Assembly: GCF_030410045.1 (NCBI RefSeq)
Contig: NZ_JAUFRA010000005.1
Span: forward strand, 496,001 to 560,000
Source: Marivivens donghaensis
Lineage (GTDB): Bacteria; Pseudomonadota; Alphaproteobacteria; Rhodobacterales; Rhodobacteraceae
Length of the DNA stretch: 64,000 nt
Reading direction: 5' to 3'
Shown piece after piece: positions 1 through 8,889 of this stretch; the stretch's first letter is position 1, and every line of letters starts with the position of its first letter. Position numbers and translations under genes: made by a program. The notes below the pieces were generated by a model. The model was not told the origin of the DNA. It did not search any database and was given only the letters and a program-made list of their open reading frames with translations.

Positions 1-930
1 TACAAGCCGAACGACTTTATCATTGCGGACGCCAAAGACGGCGATATGGCCTTTGGCTGTGCCACCCCAGGAAAAGGGGCTGATGGCCGCATGAAATCGC
101 TGCGTGCCTATCGCGACGATATGATCAAGGTGACGAAATCTGGTTTGGTCGACATCATGCTGATGTCCCTCTCGACCGCAGAGGTGATGCAGGCCGAGGG
201 GCTGTTCCACAAATCTCACGTGACCCCTGCTGTGCGCCTGAACGATACCACGGATATTTGGCACGTCCGTGGCGGGTGCTATCCCAAACACATGATGAAG
301 AATTTCCGCTCTGCCCGTTTGGATCGGGTCAAAGCGGTCGCGCCTTTAGGCCTCTATTCGGTGACGTTCTACAATGACCTCGAACGGGATCACAAAACGC
401 TCGAAGAGTTCGCGAAGTTCCGTGATGAGGCCTCTGCGGAAGGGGTCGATTACTTCCTCGAGGTCTTTAACCCCCAAATCCCCGTCGAAACCAACGGCGA
501 CTTTGCGACCTACAACAATGACATGATCGTGCGCTGCCTTGCGGGCGTGTCGCGGCATGAACGCCCCGCCTTCCTCAAGGCAGCCTATAACGGTCCCGCC
601 GCGACCGAAGAAATCGCAGGGTACGATCCTGAGAACCTGATCTTTGGTATTCTTGGCGGTGGCGCGGGAACCACGCGCGATTGCCTTGAACTGATCCGTC
701 AGGCGGAAAAATACGGTGCACGTGTGGCTCTGTTCGGGCGCAAGATCTACTACTCTGAGGACTCGGTTCTCATGGTCAAAGCGATGCGCCACGTGATCGA
801 AGACGGCGTTACCAGTGAGGAAGCGGTGAAGGCTTATCACGGTGATCTTCAGGCCAATGGTATCACGCCTTTCAGATCGCTCGACGACGATCTGGTGATT
901 TCTGAAAACATCCTCAAGCCCAACGTGTGA
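1..930 (+). CDS. Beta/alpha-barrel aldolase-like protein (5' partial)
   Basis: The reading frame is open from base 1, so the gene starts before the window; the in-frame ATG at 46 is internal. About 309 residues are visible. The C-terminal part has a glycine-rich strand-loop (FGILGGGAGTTRDC) followed by a segment predicted to be strand-helix (YGARVALFGRKIYY), which looks like the phosphate-binding end of a TIM-barrel class I aldolase. I do not recognise a named family with certainty. It ends 3 bp before a PfkB-type sugar kinase, so the two are almost certainly co-transcribed and probably act on one sugar or polyol: the kinase phosphorylates it and this protein cleaves or isomerises it. That division of work is inferred from context. 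Confidence 0.6.
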   Translation, partial: YKPNDFIIADAKDGDMAFGCATPGKGADGRMKSLRAYRDDMIKVTKSGLVDIMLMSLSTAEVMQAEGLFHKSHVTPAVRLNDTTDIWHVRGGCYPKHMMKNFRSARLDRVKAVAPLGLYSVTFYNDLERDHKTLEEFAKFRDEASAEGVDYFLEVFNPQIPVETNGDFATYNNDMIVRCLAGVSRHERPAFLKAAYNGPAATEEIAGYDPENLIFGILGGGAGTTRDCLELIRQAEKYGARVALFGRKIYYSEDSVLMVKAMRHVIEDGVTSEEAVKAYHGDLQANGITPFRSLDDDLVISENILKPNV

Positions 931-933
931 CCC

Positions 934-1941
934 ATGCGCAAGGGGTTTGTGACCGCAGGCACGTGGTGTGTTGATCGCAACATTACCGTCGATCAATGGC
1001 CCAAAGAGGACATGATCGCCGCCGTTCAAAAGGTCGAACTGGCGGGTGGCGGGTCTGGTTGCAACTTTGCCGTCGATATGCGCCGTCTCGACCCTGACAT
1101 GCCCGTCTGGACCCAAGGTCTGATTGGTGCGGGCGAGATGGGCGATTTCCTGATCGGGATCGCCGACGAATACGGCATTGATCGCAGCGGCCTTTACCGC
1201 ACTGCTGACGCACAGACCCAAGTGACAGACGCCTATGTATCGGCCCAAACGGGTCGTCGCACGCATATCCTGTTCTTTGGTGTCGCGGACCTGATGACGC
1301 CAGACCATTACGATTTTTCGACCTGTTCGGCGCGTGTTCTACACCTCGGGCTTCCGGGTATTCACAAACAGATGGACGCAAAGTGGGGCGGCGATGCTAA
1401 TGGTTGGGTTACGGTGCTCCGCAAAGCTAAGGCCGCGGGACTGAATACCAACTTTGAATTCGTCGCCGGGCCTGAGGACAAGATCAGAGCGGTCGGGCAC
1501 CCTTGCCTACCGCATCTCGATACCTTGGTGGTCAACGATTTCGAAATTGGCGCGCTGGCTGGGCGCAAAACCGTTGAGGACGGCGTGACTGATCGCGATC
1601 AAGTGTTTGCCGCCGCCAGAGAGGTCCTTGCCATGGGGGCCATGGAACTCGTCGCCGTTCATTTCACCGAAGGCGCGGTTTTGGTCACTCGCGACGGCAC
1701 CGAAACCTTCCAACCCTCGGTGCGCATCGCAGATAAAGACCGCAAGGGCGCAAATGGCGCTGGTGATGCCTTTGCCGCGGGGTTCCAATACGGGCTTCAC
1801 GAAGGATGGACAGGGCAAGACTCGCTCAAACTCGGTCACGCAGCTGCCGCCGCCTGCCTACGGTCGGTCGGCACTTACACGACCGTAGAGACAGCGGCGG
1901 AGTGTTTGGCTTTGGCCCAAACGTGGGGATGGCGCGACTAG
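934..1941 (+). CDS. PfkB-family carbohydrate kinase
   Basis: 335-residue ribokinase/PfkB-type cytoplasmic sugar kinase, normal length for the family. The N-terminal glycine pair region (LAGGGSGCNFAVDMRRL, about residues 37-53) forms the sugar-binding lid, and the C-terminal signature GANGAGDAFAAGF (about residues 273-285) carries the anion hole and catalytic Asp. The sugar specificity cannot be read from sequence. It starts 3 bp after the upstream barrel protein stop, so translation is likely coupled. The ATG at 934 is the first start after that stop. The next gene is on the opposite strand with only a few bases between, so the operon ends here. Confidence 0.85.
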   Translation: MRKGFVTAGTWCVDRNITVDQWPKEDMIAAVQKVELAGGGSGCNFAVDMRRLDPDMPVWTQGLIGAGEMGDFLIGIADEYGIDRSGLYRTADAQTQVTDAYVSAQTGRRTHILFFGVADLMTPDHYDFSTCSARVLHLGLPGIHKQMDAKWGGDANGWVTVLRKAKAAGLNTNFEFVAGPEDKIRAVGHPCLPHLDTLVVNDFEIGALAGRKTVEDGVTDRDQVFAAAREVLAMGAMELVAVHFTEGAVLVTRDGTETFQPSVRIADKDRKGANGAGDAFAAGFQYGLHEGWTGQDSLKLGHAAAAACLRSVGTYTTVETAAECLALAQTWGWRD

Positions 1942-1945
1942 TCCC

Positions 1946-2911
1946 TCAGATGAGGCCGGCCAGCCAGAGGTAGAGCGGCAGACCTACTGTGATGTTGAAC
2001 GGAAACGTCACGCCGAGCGATAGCGTCAGGTAGATCCCCGTTTCTGCCTTGGGCAGCGCGATTTTCATGGCCGCAGGCACCGCGATGTAAGAGGCCGACG
2101 CCGAGAGCACCATCAACAAAAACTGACTGCCCGTTTGCAGGCCGATCAAAGAGCCAAGACCCATGGCGAAGATCGCACCAATCAGGGGCATCATCACGCC
2201 AAAGGCGAAAAGGCCTGTGCTGAGAAGGTGACGGTTTGTGATCAGGCTCCGCCCCGCAGACAGACCCATATCCAGCAAGAATAGGCAGAGGATGCCGACA
2301 AAGGGTGTCACGACGAAGGGCGCGATCATCTCCATCCCTTTGTCCTGCGTCAGCGCACCGATCAAAAACGCGCCGCTCAGTAGAACGATTGACCCATTGG
2401 CAAAGAGTTCACGCATCGGGACGCTGGCCTCTTGGCCGTCGCGACCAAACCGATTTGCAATCCAAAGCGCAGAGAGGATCGCGGGCACCTCCATCACGGC
2501 GGCAACAGCCACCATGTAGCCGTCCGCCGACAGACCCGTCAGGTCCAGTAGGCTAGACGCCGCGACAAAGGTCACGATGGAAATCGAGCCATAGTGCCCC
2601 GCAACCGCCGCTGCCGTGGTCGCATCAAGCCGCGTCATTGTGCGGAGCAGCATGTAGGCGAGGAACGGCAGAAGGAATGACAACAACAAACCCGCTGCCA
2701 GTGCGAGGAACACCTCAAAACTGAGCCCTCCTTCGGCGAGGCTATGCCCCCCTTTGAACCCGATGGCGAGCAGCAGGTAGAGCGACATGAACTTTGCCGC
2801 GCCTTCGGGAATAGACAGGTCGCTGCGCACAAAGGCCGCGACAAGGCCCAGAACAAAGAACAAGATCGTCGGCACCATCAGGTTCCCAACAAGGCTATCG
2901 AACATTTGCAT
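1946..2911 (-). CDS. SbtA-type sodium-dependent bicarbonate transporter family permease
   Basis: Polytopic inner-membrane protein of 321 residues with about ten hydrophobic segments. The early GFKGGHSLAEGG motif and overall pattern match the SbtA/DUF897 family, whose cyanobacterial founder is a sodium-dependent bicarbonate importer; substrate in heterotrophic marine bacteria is unproven. I choose the ATG at 2911 (MQMFDS...), which has a GGAGAG ribosome-binding site 7 bp upstream, over a TTG at 2926. The gene is divergent from a LysR regulator at 3007, with a 95-bp AT-rich intergenic region, so the regulator probably controls it. It converges with the PfkB kinase gene. Confidence 0.8.
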   Translation of the reverse strand: MQMFDSLVGNLMVPTILFFVLGLVAAFVRSDLSIPEGAAKFMSLYLLLAIGFKGGHSLAEGGLSFEVFLALAAGLLLSFLLPFLAYMLLRTMTRLDATTAAAVAGHYGSISIVTFVAASSLLDLTGLSADGYMVAVAAVMEVPAILSALWIANRFGRDGQEASVPMRELFANGSIVLLSGAFLIGALTQDKGMEMIAPFVVTPFVGILCLFLLDMGLSAGRSLITNRHLLSTGLFAFGVMMPLIGAIFAMGLGSLIGLQTGSQFLLMVLSASASYIAVPAAMKIALPKAETGIYLTLSLGVTFPFNITVGLPLYLWLAGLI

Positions 2912-3006
2912 AATTAATCTCTCCAACAGGTTTGCGGCCTGTTGCCCTAAATTTACTGATAGCTTAAATACAAATTAACATTTTTATTCATAGTTTGAGG
3001 CTATGT

Positions 3007-3915
3007 ATGCGCCCGACCCTGCGGCAAATGGAATATATCGTCACCGTTCACCAGTTGGGCGGCTTTGGCCTCGCTGCGGAAAAGCTGAATGTCAGCCAAC
3101 CGAGCCTATCGACCCAGATCGCCGCCGTGGAAAGCGACCTTGGCGTTCGGCTCTTTGATCGGAGCCGAGCTGGGGTTGAGGCGACAGCGCGCGGGTTGGA
3201 TTTTGTGAAACGCGCCCAGCGTATCTTGGCCGAGGTCGAAGCCCTGCGCGGCACCATGCTCTCTGACCTGCCATTTGGCGGCAGGCTACGATTGGGGGTT
3301 TTGCCTTCCATCGGGCCCTATCTGTTGCCTCAAGCAATCACCGCGCTGCACGACGCAGAACCCGATCTGCGCGTTGTGGTGCGCGAAGAAAATACCCTCC
3401 TGTTGGATGACGGCATCCGCAGCGGTCGGTTCGATGCGATCATATCGACACCCGAAGACCACCCCAACACCATGCAACATCCGTTGTTTGTGGAACCCCT
3501 TTGGGTCGCGGTCGCGCAAGATCACCCGCTTGCCCATCGGTCGAGCGTGACAGCCGCCGACCTGACGGGGCAGCGTCTGTTGACGTTGGATACGGGGCAC
3601 AGATTGTCACGCATCGTCTACGGCATCGCTGGCGCGAGCGGCGCGATAGTGTCCGACGACTACGAAGGCACGAGCCTCGATTCAATCGTTTTGATGGCAG
3701 CGACGGGTGCAGGGATCGGCATCCTTCCCGACCTTTTCGCCCGTAGGCAAGGCATCCACCGCAGCGAAGTGCGTATCATGCCGCTGGTCACGCCAGACTC
3801 CCACCGTACCATCAGCCTCTTGGTGCCGAGCGATCGGACCGAAAAGTTTGCAGGCGCTTTGGCTCGCATTCTGCGCAGTGCGGCTAAGGCACTGGAATTG
3901 AACGTAATCGAATAG
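3007..3915 (+). CDS. LysR-family regulator, OxyR-like without redox cysteines
   Basis: 302 residues: N-terminal winged helix-turn-helix (LTLRQMEY-like start, LNVSQPSLSTQI recognition helix) and a LysR substrate-binding domain. The effector domain follows the OxyR layout closely (IGPYLLP, DDGIRSGRFD, LTLDTGHRLSR). In E. coli OxyR the corresponding GHCLRDQ segment holds the peroxide-reactive Cys199; here it reads GHRLSRI, and no cysteine is visible in that loop, so peroxide sensing by disulfide is not expected. The ATG at 3007 is preceded by GAGG at good spacing; the upstream TTG at 2995 is less likely. It is divergent from the SbtA-like permease, its probable target. Confidence 0.85.
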   Translation: MRPTLRQMEYIVTVHQLGGFGLAAEKLNVSQPSLSTQIAAVESDLGVRLFDRSRAGVEATARGLDFVKRAQRILAEVEALRGTMLSDLPFGGRLRLGVLPSIGPYLLPQAITALHDAEPDLRVVVREENTLLLDDGIRSGRFDAIISTPEDHPNTMQHPLFVEPLWVAVAQDHPLAHRSSVTAADLTGQRLLTLDTGHRLSRIVYGIAGASGAIVSDDYEGTSLDSIVLMAATGAGIGILPDLFARRQGIHRSEVRIMPLVTPDSHRTISLLVPSDRTEKFAGALARILRSAAKALELNVIE

Positions 3916-4045
3916 CCCACGTAGATTTGCTTTTTGGAAATGGAGTTGACCACAAAAACTTTACCCGAACTAACATCGGAACCAGCAATATTGGACCACC
4001 TCATTTGGGCCTTCGGTACAAATTAGTGAACTCTCCGAGAGACCT

Positions 4046-6265
4046 TCACAGCCTAAAATTAAGCGCTATCCCAACCATATTTCCATGGACCCCTTCGATG
4101 TGACCCGCGTTGAGGCTATGCACCATGGAAAAGGTGAAGGACGCATTGTCGATGGCATGGATCGGCGCTGAATATTCAAAGCCAATGTCCATTTGACGGG
4201 CCTCGGGTGCTAGATCGGCTGCGATAGTTCGAAAGGCGTCAGAGCCAGCGGCCAGAGCCGTCGTCTCGTTGGCGAGGCTCACATCCACCGTACCGCTGGT
4301 GATCGCTGAAGGACGTGCGAGAGAAACGCTGAGAAGCCCGCCATTCGGCAACGCGCGATCCATTGCGACCTTCACGCTGTTGAAAGTGACGTCGTTAAAA
4401 CGACCCAGCATCCCTGCGCCGTGACCGTCGGCTTTGCCCGCAGCCCCCTCGAGGCGCAGACCGATGCTGTCGGCCAGTTGCACACCATAGGCAAAATCCA
4501 GAGCCGCAGAGCGACCACGGATGCCATCCTCAAAACCAGGTGCCGTCACGCCGACGACGGACCCGACCTCTTGCATCGCTGTAAGACCAGCCGAAAAGTA
4601 GCCACCGTCGGTCGCGAAGGTATGAGCGAGGCCTAAACCAGCGCCACCGTTGTTCCCTTCGATCATGCGCAGATTGGTCTGGCCGAGGGTCAGGTCGCGC
4701 ACGAAATTGCCCGTTTGCGCATAGGCATTCATGGCAACATCAGCCTCGATCATCGCACCATAGCCCTGCCCCGCTGAGAGGGATTGAGCGGTCGCAGCGC
4801 GGGCCGAAAGGCGCGGCTCTGCTGACAACGCAGCAACGTCGATCGAACTGAGCGACCCCACGGTCCCTGCAACGATATCCGAGGCCGCGATGTCAAATGT
4901 GCCTTTCAAACTGTCGGAAGCATAAACGGTCTCGCTCGACAGTGCGTCGGCAAGGGCGTTCCCCGACAACGCGCCCGACACAGCCGCCACCTGCCCCGCA
5001 GACAGATTGATGCTCTGTCCTTCGGCAACTGGAACGCTGGCCGTTCCAATCGGCAAAAGCGCCGCCCGCAAATCAAGGAACCCATGTCCGAATTCATCAT
5101 TATAAGCGTGTGTGACGCCCGACCCGAAATCAATCGACCCCGTGAAATCTGTCATCCAAGCATTATCGGCAGAGGCCAAAAGGCGGTCGCGCAATTGCGA
5201 GGCGGAGAGGTCTGGAAAGGCCTCAGCCAGCAGCGCCACAGCGCCAGAAATTTGCGGCGTCGCGTAACTGGTGCCCGTGCCTGACGTGTAGCCGATATCG
5301 GTGTAATCCGTCGCGATGTAGATCGACCCATCCGCAGTCATACAAAAGGCCGCGGTTTGCATGCAGGCGGACGAGATGCGCTCTACCGAGGTGATCCCAT
5401 ATTCATCAAACGTTGCCGCACCATTTACAACGGTGATCCACGACCCTTCGAGATCGGGATAGAGGAGCGGCAAAGCCCCGACGTTATAAGCGTCCAATTC
5501 GTCATGATAGTTCGACAGAGCAAAGACCACGACGCCGCTCTGTGCATAGTCGCGCATCGCACTGATATACGAGGAGGCGACGGAATACTGGCCAAAGTAG
5601 TACTCGAAGGTCGATTGATTGAAATCACGCGACAACTGCCACGAGTTATTCATCACAATAGCACCAGCGGTATCGGCTTCACTCACCATTACGGCGCGTT
5701 CATTCCACGTCGAACCTGTCTGATAATCCCACGTCCCGAGGAATAGATCAGCCCCAGAGGCAACGCCTTCGACGGCATCGATGCCAGTTCCGCCTCGACC
5801 AACAGCGATACTCGCCACTGCCGTGCCATGGTCATCGCGCGCATCCAAATTTGATACGGAAGAGTGCGTCACGTTCACGCCGTCGAACGTCTCATGGCTC
5901 AAACGGACCGCGTTATCCATGATGGCAATCGTTTGCCCTGCCCCCGTCAGACCGACGGACCGCGCATAATCGACACGCGCCGCTTCAAGCGGACGGCCAC
6001 CGCGCCAATTCACGTTGTTGGAAAAATTCGCGGTGCTTTGGACGGCATGAACGGCCGCCATCGAGAACTCGGTCACGAACCCACGAACCCACCCAGTTCC
6101 GAGTTCGCCGCCAGGACCCCAAGTCGATTTCGAATATTGCTCGCTCAGTGCAGAGCTAGAGCCACCGTAAGAATAGTCAGTTTCGTCCTCACCACTGCCG
6201 CCACAACCGATAAGAGCGCAAAGCGATAGTATGGAGGTCGTTCTGTAAATTGCAGAACAACGCAT
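4046..6265 (-). CDS. S8 subtilisin-like lipoprotein protease with autotransporter-like C-terminus
   Basis: About 739 residues. A short signal sequence ends in a lipobox (CALIGCGG), so the mature protein is probably lipid-anchored. The catalytic triad of a subtilase is readable: Asp in IAIMDNAV, His in DDHGTAVASIAVG, Ser in GTSYATPQISGA. After a roughly 100-residue linker, the last 250 residues are amphipathic and Gly/Ala rich and end in an aromatic-rich strand closing with ALNFRL, as in autotransporter beta-barrels. This resembles serine-protease autotransporters, though the barrel is short. I start at the ATG at 6265, with an AAGG upstream, rather than a TTG at 6292. It stands alone; the 3' end converges with the LysR gene. 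Confidence 0.8.
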   Translation of the reverse strand: MRCSAIYRTTSILSLCALIGCGGSGEDETDYSYGGSSSALSEQYSKSTWGPGGELGTGWVRGFVTEFSMAAVHAVQSTANFSNNVNWRGGRPLEAARVDYARSVGLTGAGQTIAIMDNAVRLSHETFDGVNVTHSSVSNLDARDDHGTAVASIAVGRGGTGIDAVEGVASGADLFLGTWDYQTGSTWNERAVMVSEADTAGAIVMNNSWQLSRDFNQSTFEYYFGQYSVASSYISAMRDYAQSGVVVFALSNYHDELDAYNVGALPLLYPDLEGSWITVVNGAATFDEYGITSVERISSACMQTAAFCMTADGSIYIATDYTDIGYTSGTGTSYATPQISGAVALLAEAFPDLSASQLRDRLLASADNAWMTDFTGSIDFGSGVTHAYNDEFGHGFLDLRAALLPIGTASVPVAEGQSINLSAGQVAAVSGALSGNALADALSSETVYASDSLKGTFDIAASDIVAGTVGSLSSIDVAALSAEPRLSARAATAQSLSAGQGYGAMIEADVAMNAYAQTGNFVRDLTLGQTNLRMIEGNNGGAGLGLAHTFATDGGYFSAGLTAMQEVGSVVGVTAPGFEDGIRGRSAALDFAYGVQLADSIGLRLEGAAGKADGHGAGMLGRFNDVTFNSVKVAMDRALPNGGLLSVSLARPSAITSGTVDVSLANETTALAAGSDAFRTIAADLAPEARQMDIGFEYSAPIHAIDNASFTFSMVHSLNAGHIEGVHGNMVGIALNFRL

Positions 6266-6513
6266 TGCATGAGCCTTAAAAAAGCACAGCAACAGACCTG
6301 CCGCAGCAGGAAACCCAATAAATCAATACAAATGTAACAACTGCATCCGCCAAAATAAGCGGTAAGCGATCCGTTGCAGAAATCAAAATGAGGTAAAAAA
6401 TCACCACTTAAGGTTTAACAACTAATGAGGTAAATCTCACACGAAGTTAGGTCAAGGGTTGAAATGCCAATTCTGACGCTCCGTAATTACGAGGCGCCTT
6501 AGTCAAATGACGA

Positions 6514-6534
6514 GCCGCCCCTTTTCGAGGCGGC
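6514..6534 (-). terminator. Possible weak hairpin terminator after the bdh operon
   Basis: A 6-bp GC stem (GCCGCC / GGCGGC) with a 9-nt loop lies about 30 bp beyond the stop codon of the 3-hydroxybutyrate dehydrogenase gene. No strong U-tract follows in the transcribed direction, so termination by this hairpin alone is doubtful. Confidence 0.3.
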
Positions 6535-6562
6535 CTATATCTCAGATTATAGTTGGGGGCCG

Positions 6563-7366
6563 TTACTGCGCCGTCCAACCACCATCAACGGGGATCACCG
6601 CGCCTGTCACATTGTGCGCAATCGGGTTGCACAGCCAGAGGGCAAGAGCCCCGATTTCGGACGGGTCAGAAGTCCGTCGGCTTGGCTGTTTTTCGGCGAG
6701 AAGTTCGGCGATGCCTTTCTCGCGGTCGCCACCATATTTAGCCGCCCGTTCGATGATCTGCGGTTCAATAATCGCGGTCTCGGTCCAGCCGGGTCCGATA
6801 CAGTTCACCGTGATGCCGCCATCACGTTTGGACCCTGCCGCTGCGTATTCCAAGGCAGCGACCTTTGACATGCCCACCAGCCCGAACTTTGACGCGCAAT
6901 AGGGAACCTTGGCGACCGAGGCGACAGTGCCGTGGACGCTGGCGATGTTGATCACGCGGCCATAGCCTTTTTCAGCCATCTTCGGCATAGCGAGCCGCAT
7001 CGTGTGGAACGGACCAGAGAGGTTGATGCCGATGATCGCGTCCCACGTTTCTTTGTCCATATCGGCAAGCATGGCGGTTTTCTGGATGCCCGCGTTGTTC
7101 ACCAAAACGTCGATCCCACCCCATTCATCGACTTCTGTCATCATTCGTTCGATGGCTGCCACATCTCGCATATCCGCCTCAAAGAACCGCACTTCAGGTG
7201 CACCTGCGGCCAGCAGAGTATCCACCGCAGCTTGCGCTAGGGCAGCATCAGCCAATCCATGAACCGCAATGCGTGCCCCTGCACCTGCCAGTTCCTTTGC
7301 AATCGCCAAACCGATGCCTTGGACAGAGCCCGTAACCAGAGCCGTTTTACCTGTCAGGAATGTCAT
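6563..7366 (-). CDS. bdhA: 3-hydroxybutyrate dehydrogenase (SDR family)
   Basis: 267-residue classical short-chain dehydrogenase that interconverts (R)-3-hydroxybutyrate and acetoacetate with NAD. Visible are the Rossmann TGSVQGIG motif (residues 12-19), NNAG (90-93), and the catalytic Ser143, Tyr156 and Lys160. Length and the PGWTETAI segment fit D-beta-hydroxybutyrate dehydrogenases. Its ATG overlaps the stop of the acyl-CoA synthetase gene by 4 bp (ATGA), so it is the last gene of a coupled thiolase-synthetase-dehydrogenase operon dedicated to short-chain acyl or ketone-body metabolism. Confidence 0.88.
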   Translation of the reverse strand: MTFLTGKTALVTGSVQGIGLAIAKELAGAGARIAVHGLADAALAQAAVDTLLAAGAPEVRFFEADMRDVAAIERMMTEVDEWGGIDVLVNNAGIQKTAMLADMDKETWDAIIGINLSGPFHTMRLAMPKMAEKGYGRVINIASVHGTVASVAKVPYCASKFGLVGMSKVAALEYAAAGSKRDGGITVNCIGPGWTETAIIEPQIIERAAKYGGDREKGIAELLAEKQPSRRTSDPSEIGALALWLCNPIAHNVTGAVIPVDGGWTAQ

Positions 7367-8889
7367 GTGGTGGGTTCCTTTTTCATACGGTCTCTCAATT
7401 CAGTCTTGAGGACTTTGCCGTAGTTGTTTTTGGGGAGTGCATCGATAAATCGATAGGCTTTGGGCCGTTTGAAACGAGCGATGCGGTCGAGGCACAGCGC
7501 ATCCAATTCTGCGGACGAAACGTTAGCGTCAGGCAGTGTGACGACAAATGCGATCACCTCTTCGCCCCATTCGGGATGAGGCGTGCCGATAACCGCAACC
7601 TCATGCACATTCGGGTGGCTCAGTAGAACCTCTTCGACCTCGCGGGGGTAGATGTTTGAGCCGCCAGAAATGATCATGTCCTTTGATCGGTCCTGCAAGG
7701 TGACGTAGCCGTCGTCATCCATGCGCCCCATATCACCCGTCCAAAGCCACCCATCACGGATCGCTTTTTGGGTCGCCTCAGGGTTCTGCCAATAGCCAGA
7801 CATCACGGTCGCACCTTTGACGACGATTTCGCCGATTTCACCTCGGGGAAGCTCTGCGCCGTCCTGATCAACGATGCGCACGCGCACCGCGCTCTGCGCC
7901 GTGCCGACGGAATTCAAACGGTCCCGCCAGCGTGGATGACTGCGGTCTATCACGTCACCACGAGGCAAGGCCGTAATGCCCATAGGACATTCCCCCTGCC
8001 CATAGATTTGAACAAAGCGTGCGCCCATCACCTCGGTCGCGTCCAAAATATCGGCCTCATACATTGGACCGCCCGCGTAGACGATGGTCCGAAGGCCTTC
8101 GCCCGTTTCAGAACTGGCTTTCGCGGTATCGACCAGCCGCCGCACCATGGTCGGCGCCGCGAACATGGAAATCGGCCCCATTCGTTTGCCCAGCATCAGG
8201 ATTTCTGCCGCATCAAAACCACCACTTTCGGGCACCAGATGCCGCGCCCCGCGCATCACATGCATAAAGTTATAGAGCCCAGCGCCATGCGACATTGGCG
8301 CGGCATAAAGGATTGCGTCCTCCGCGAAAACATCATCCACATCGGTGAAGTAGGTAAAAGTCATCGCAGCTATGTTGCCACAGGTCAGGGCCACGCCCTT
8401 GGGTTTGCCCGTGGTGCCTGAGGTGTAGAACAGCCAAAGGAGATCGCTCTCGTTCAGACCGACTGGCGCTGGCATCGGATCAGCCTGTTTCATCTCTGCA
8501 AACGCGGTCCCGTTGACGGAAATGATCTCTCGCCCTTCCGACAGATCAGACAGATCCCCGACCAATACGTCATCACTGAATACCAAATCAGCGCCCGCAT
8601 TACGGATGATCCAAGTCGCCTCTTTGGGATGTAGCTTCGCGTTGATTGGCACTGCCGCCGCGCCCGCATACCAACTGCCATAGAGCGTTTCGAGGAATTC
8701 AGGACAGTTATACATGAACACCGCGACGCGATGCCCCGCGCCAATTCCGCGTGCCCTCAACGCAGCCCCAATCGATGCCGCCGCGCGGTCAAAACCCGCG
8801 TATGTCGATACGAGGGTTTCGCCAGAATAGAGCGCAGGACGATCAGGGGACCGCGTTGCCGTTCGTTTCAACCATTCAGCGGGGTTCAT
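7363..8889 (-). CDS. AMP-binding acyl-CoA synthetase
   Basis: 508-residue member of the ANL superfamily that would adenylate a carboxylic acid and transfer it to CoA. The phosphate-binding loop YTSGTTGKPKG, the WTGDMG motif with the ribose-binding Asp, the hinge DRSKDMIISGG and the C-terminal PKNNYGKVLK catalytic lysine are all present, so it should be active. The acid is not identifiable; a short or medium fatty acid or aryl acid are candidates. It sits between a thiolase and bdhA with 4-bp overlaps at both ends, which implies stoichiometric expression. Confidence 0.85.
   Translation of the reverse strand: MNPAEWLKRTATRSPDRPALYSGETLVSTYAGFDRAAASIGAALRARGIGAGHRVAVFMYNCPEFLETLYGSWYAGAAAVPINAKLHPKEATWIIRNAGADLVFSDDVLVGDLSDLSEGREIISVNGTAFAEMKQADPMPAPVGLNESDLLWLFYTSGTTGKPKGVALTCGNIAAMTFTYFTDVDDVFAEDAILYAAPMSHGAGLYNFMHVMRGARHLVPESGGFDAAEILMLGKRMGPISMFAAPTMVRRLVDTAKASSETGEGLRTIVYAGGPMYEADILDATEVMGARFVQIYGQGECPMGITALPRGDVIDRSHPRWRDRLNSVGTAQSAVRVRIVDQDGAELPRGEIGEIVVKGATVMSGYWQNPEATQKAIRDGWLWTGDMGRMDDDGYVTLQDRSKDMIISGGSNIYPREVEEVLLSHPNVHEVAVIGTPHPEWGEEVIAFVVTLPDANVSSAELDALCLDRIARFKRPKAYRFIDALPKNNYGKVLKTELRDRMKKEPTT

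Noticed and set aside
346..1308. Long minus-strand open frame opposite the sugar operon
   Set aside because: It is a shadow of two clearly coding plus-strand genes and has no recognisable content.
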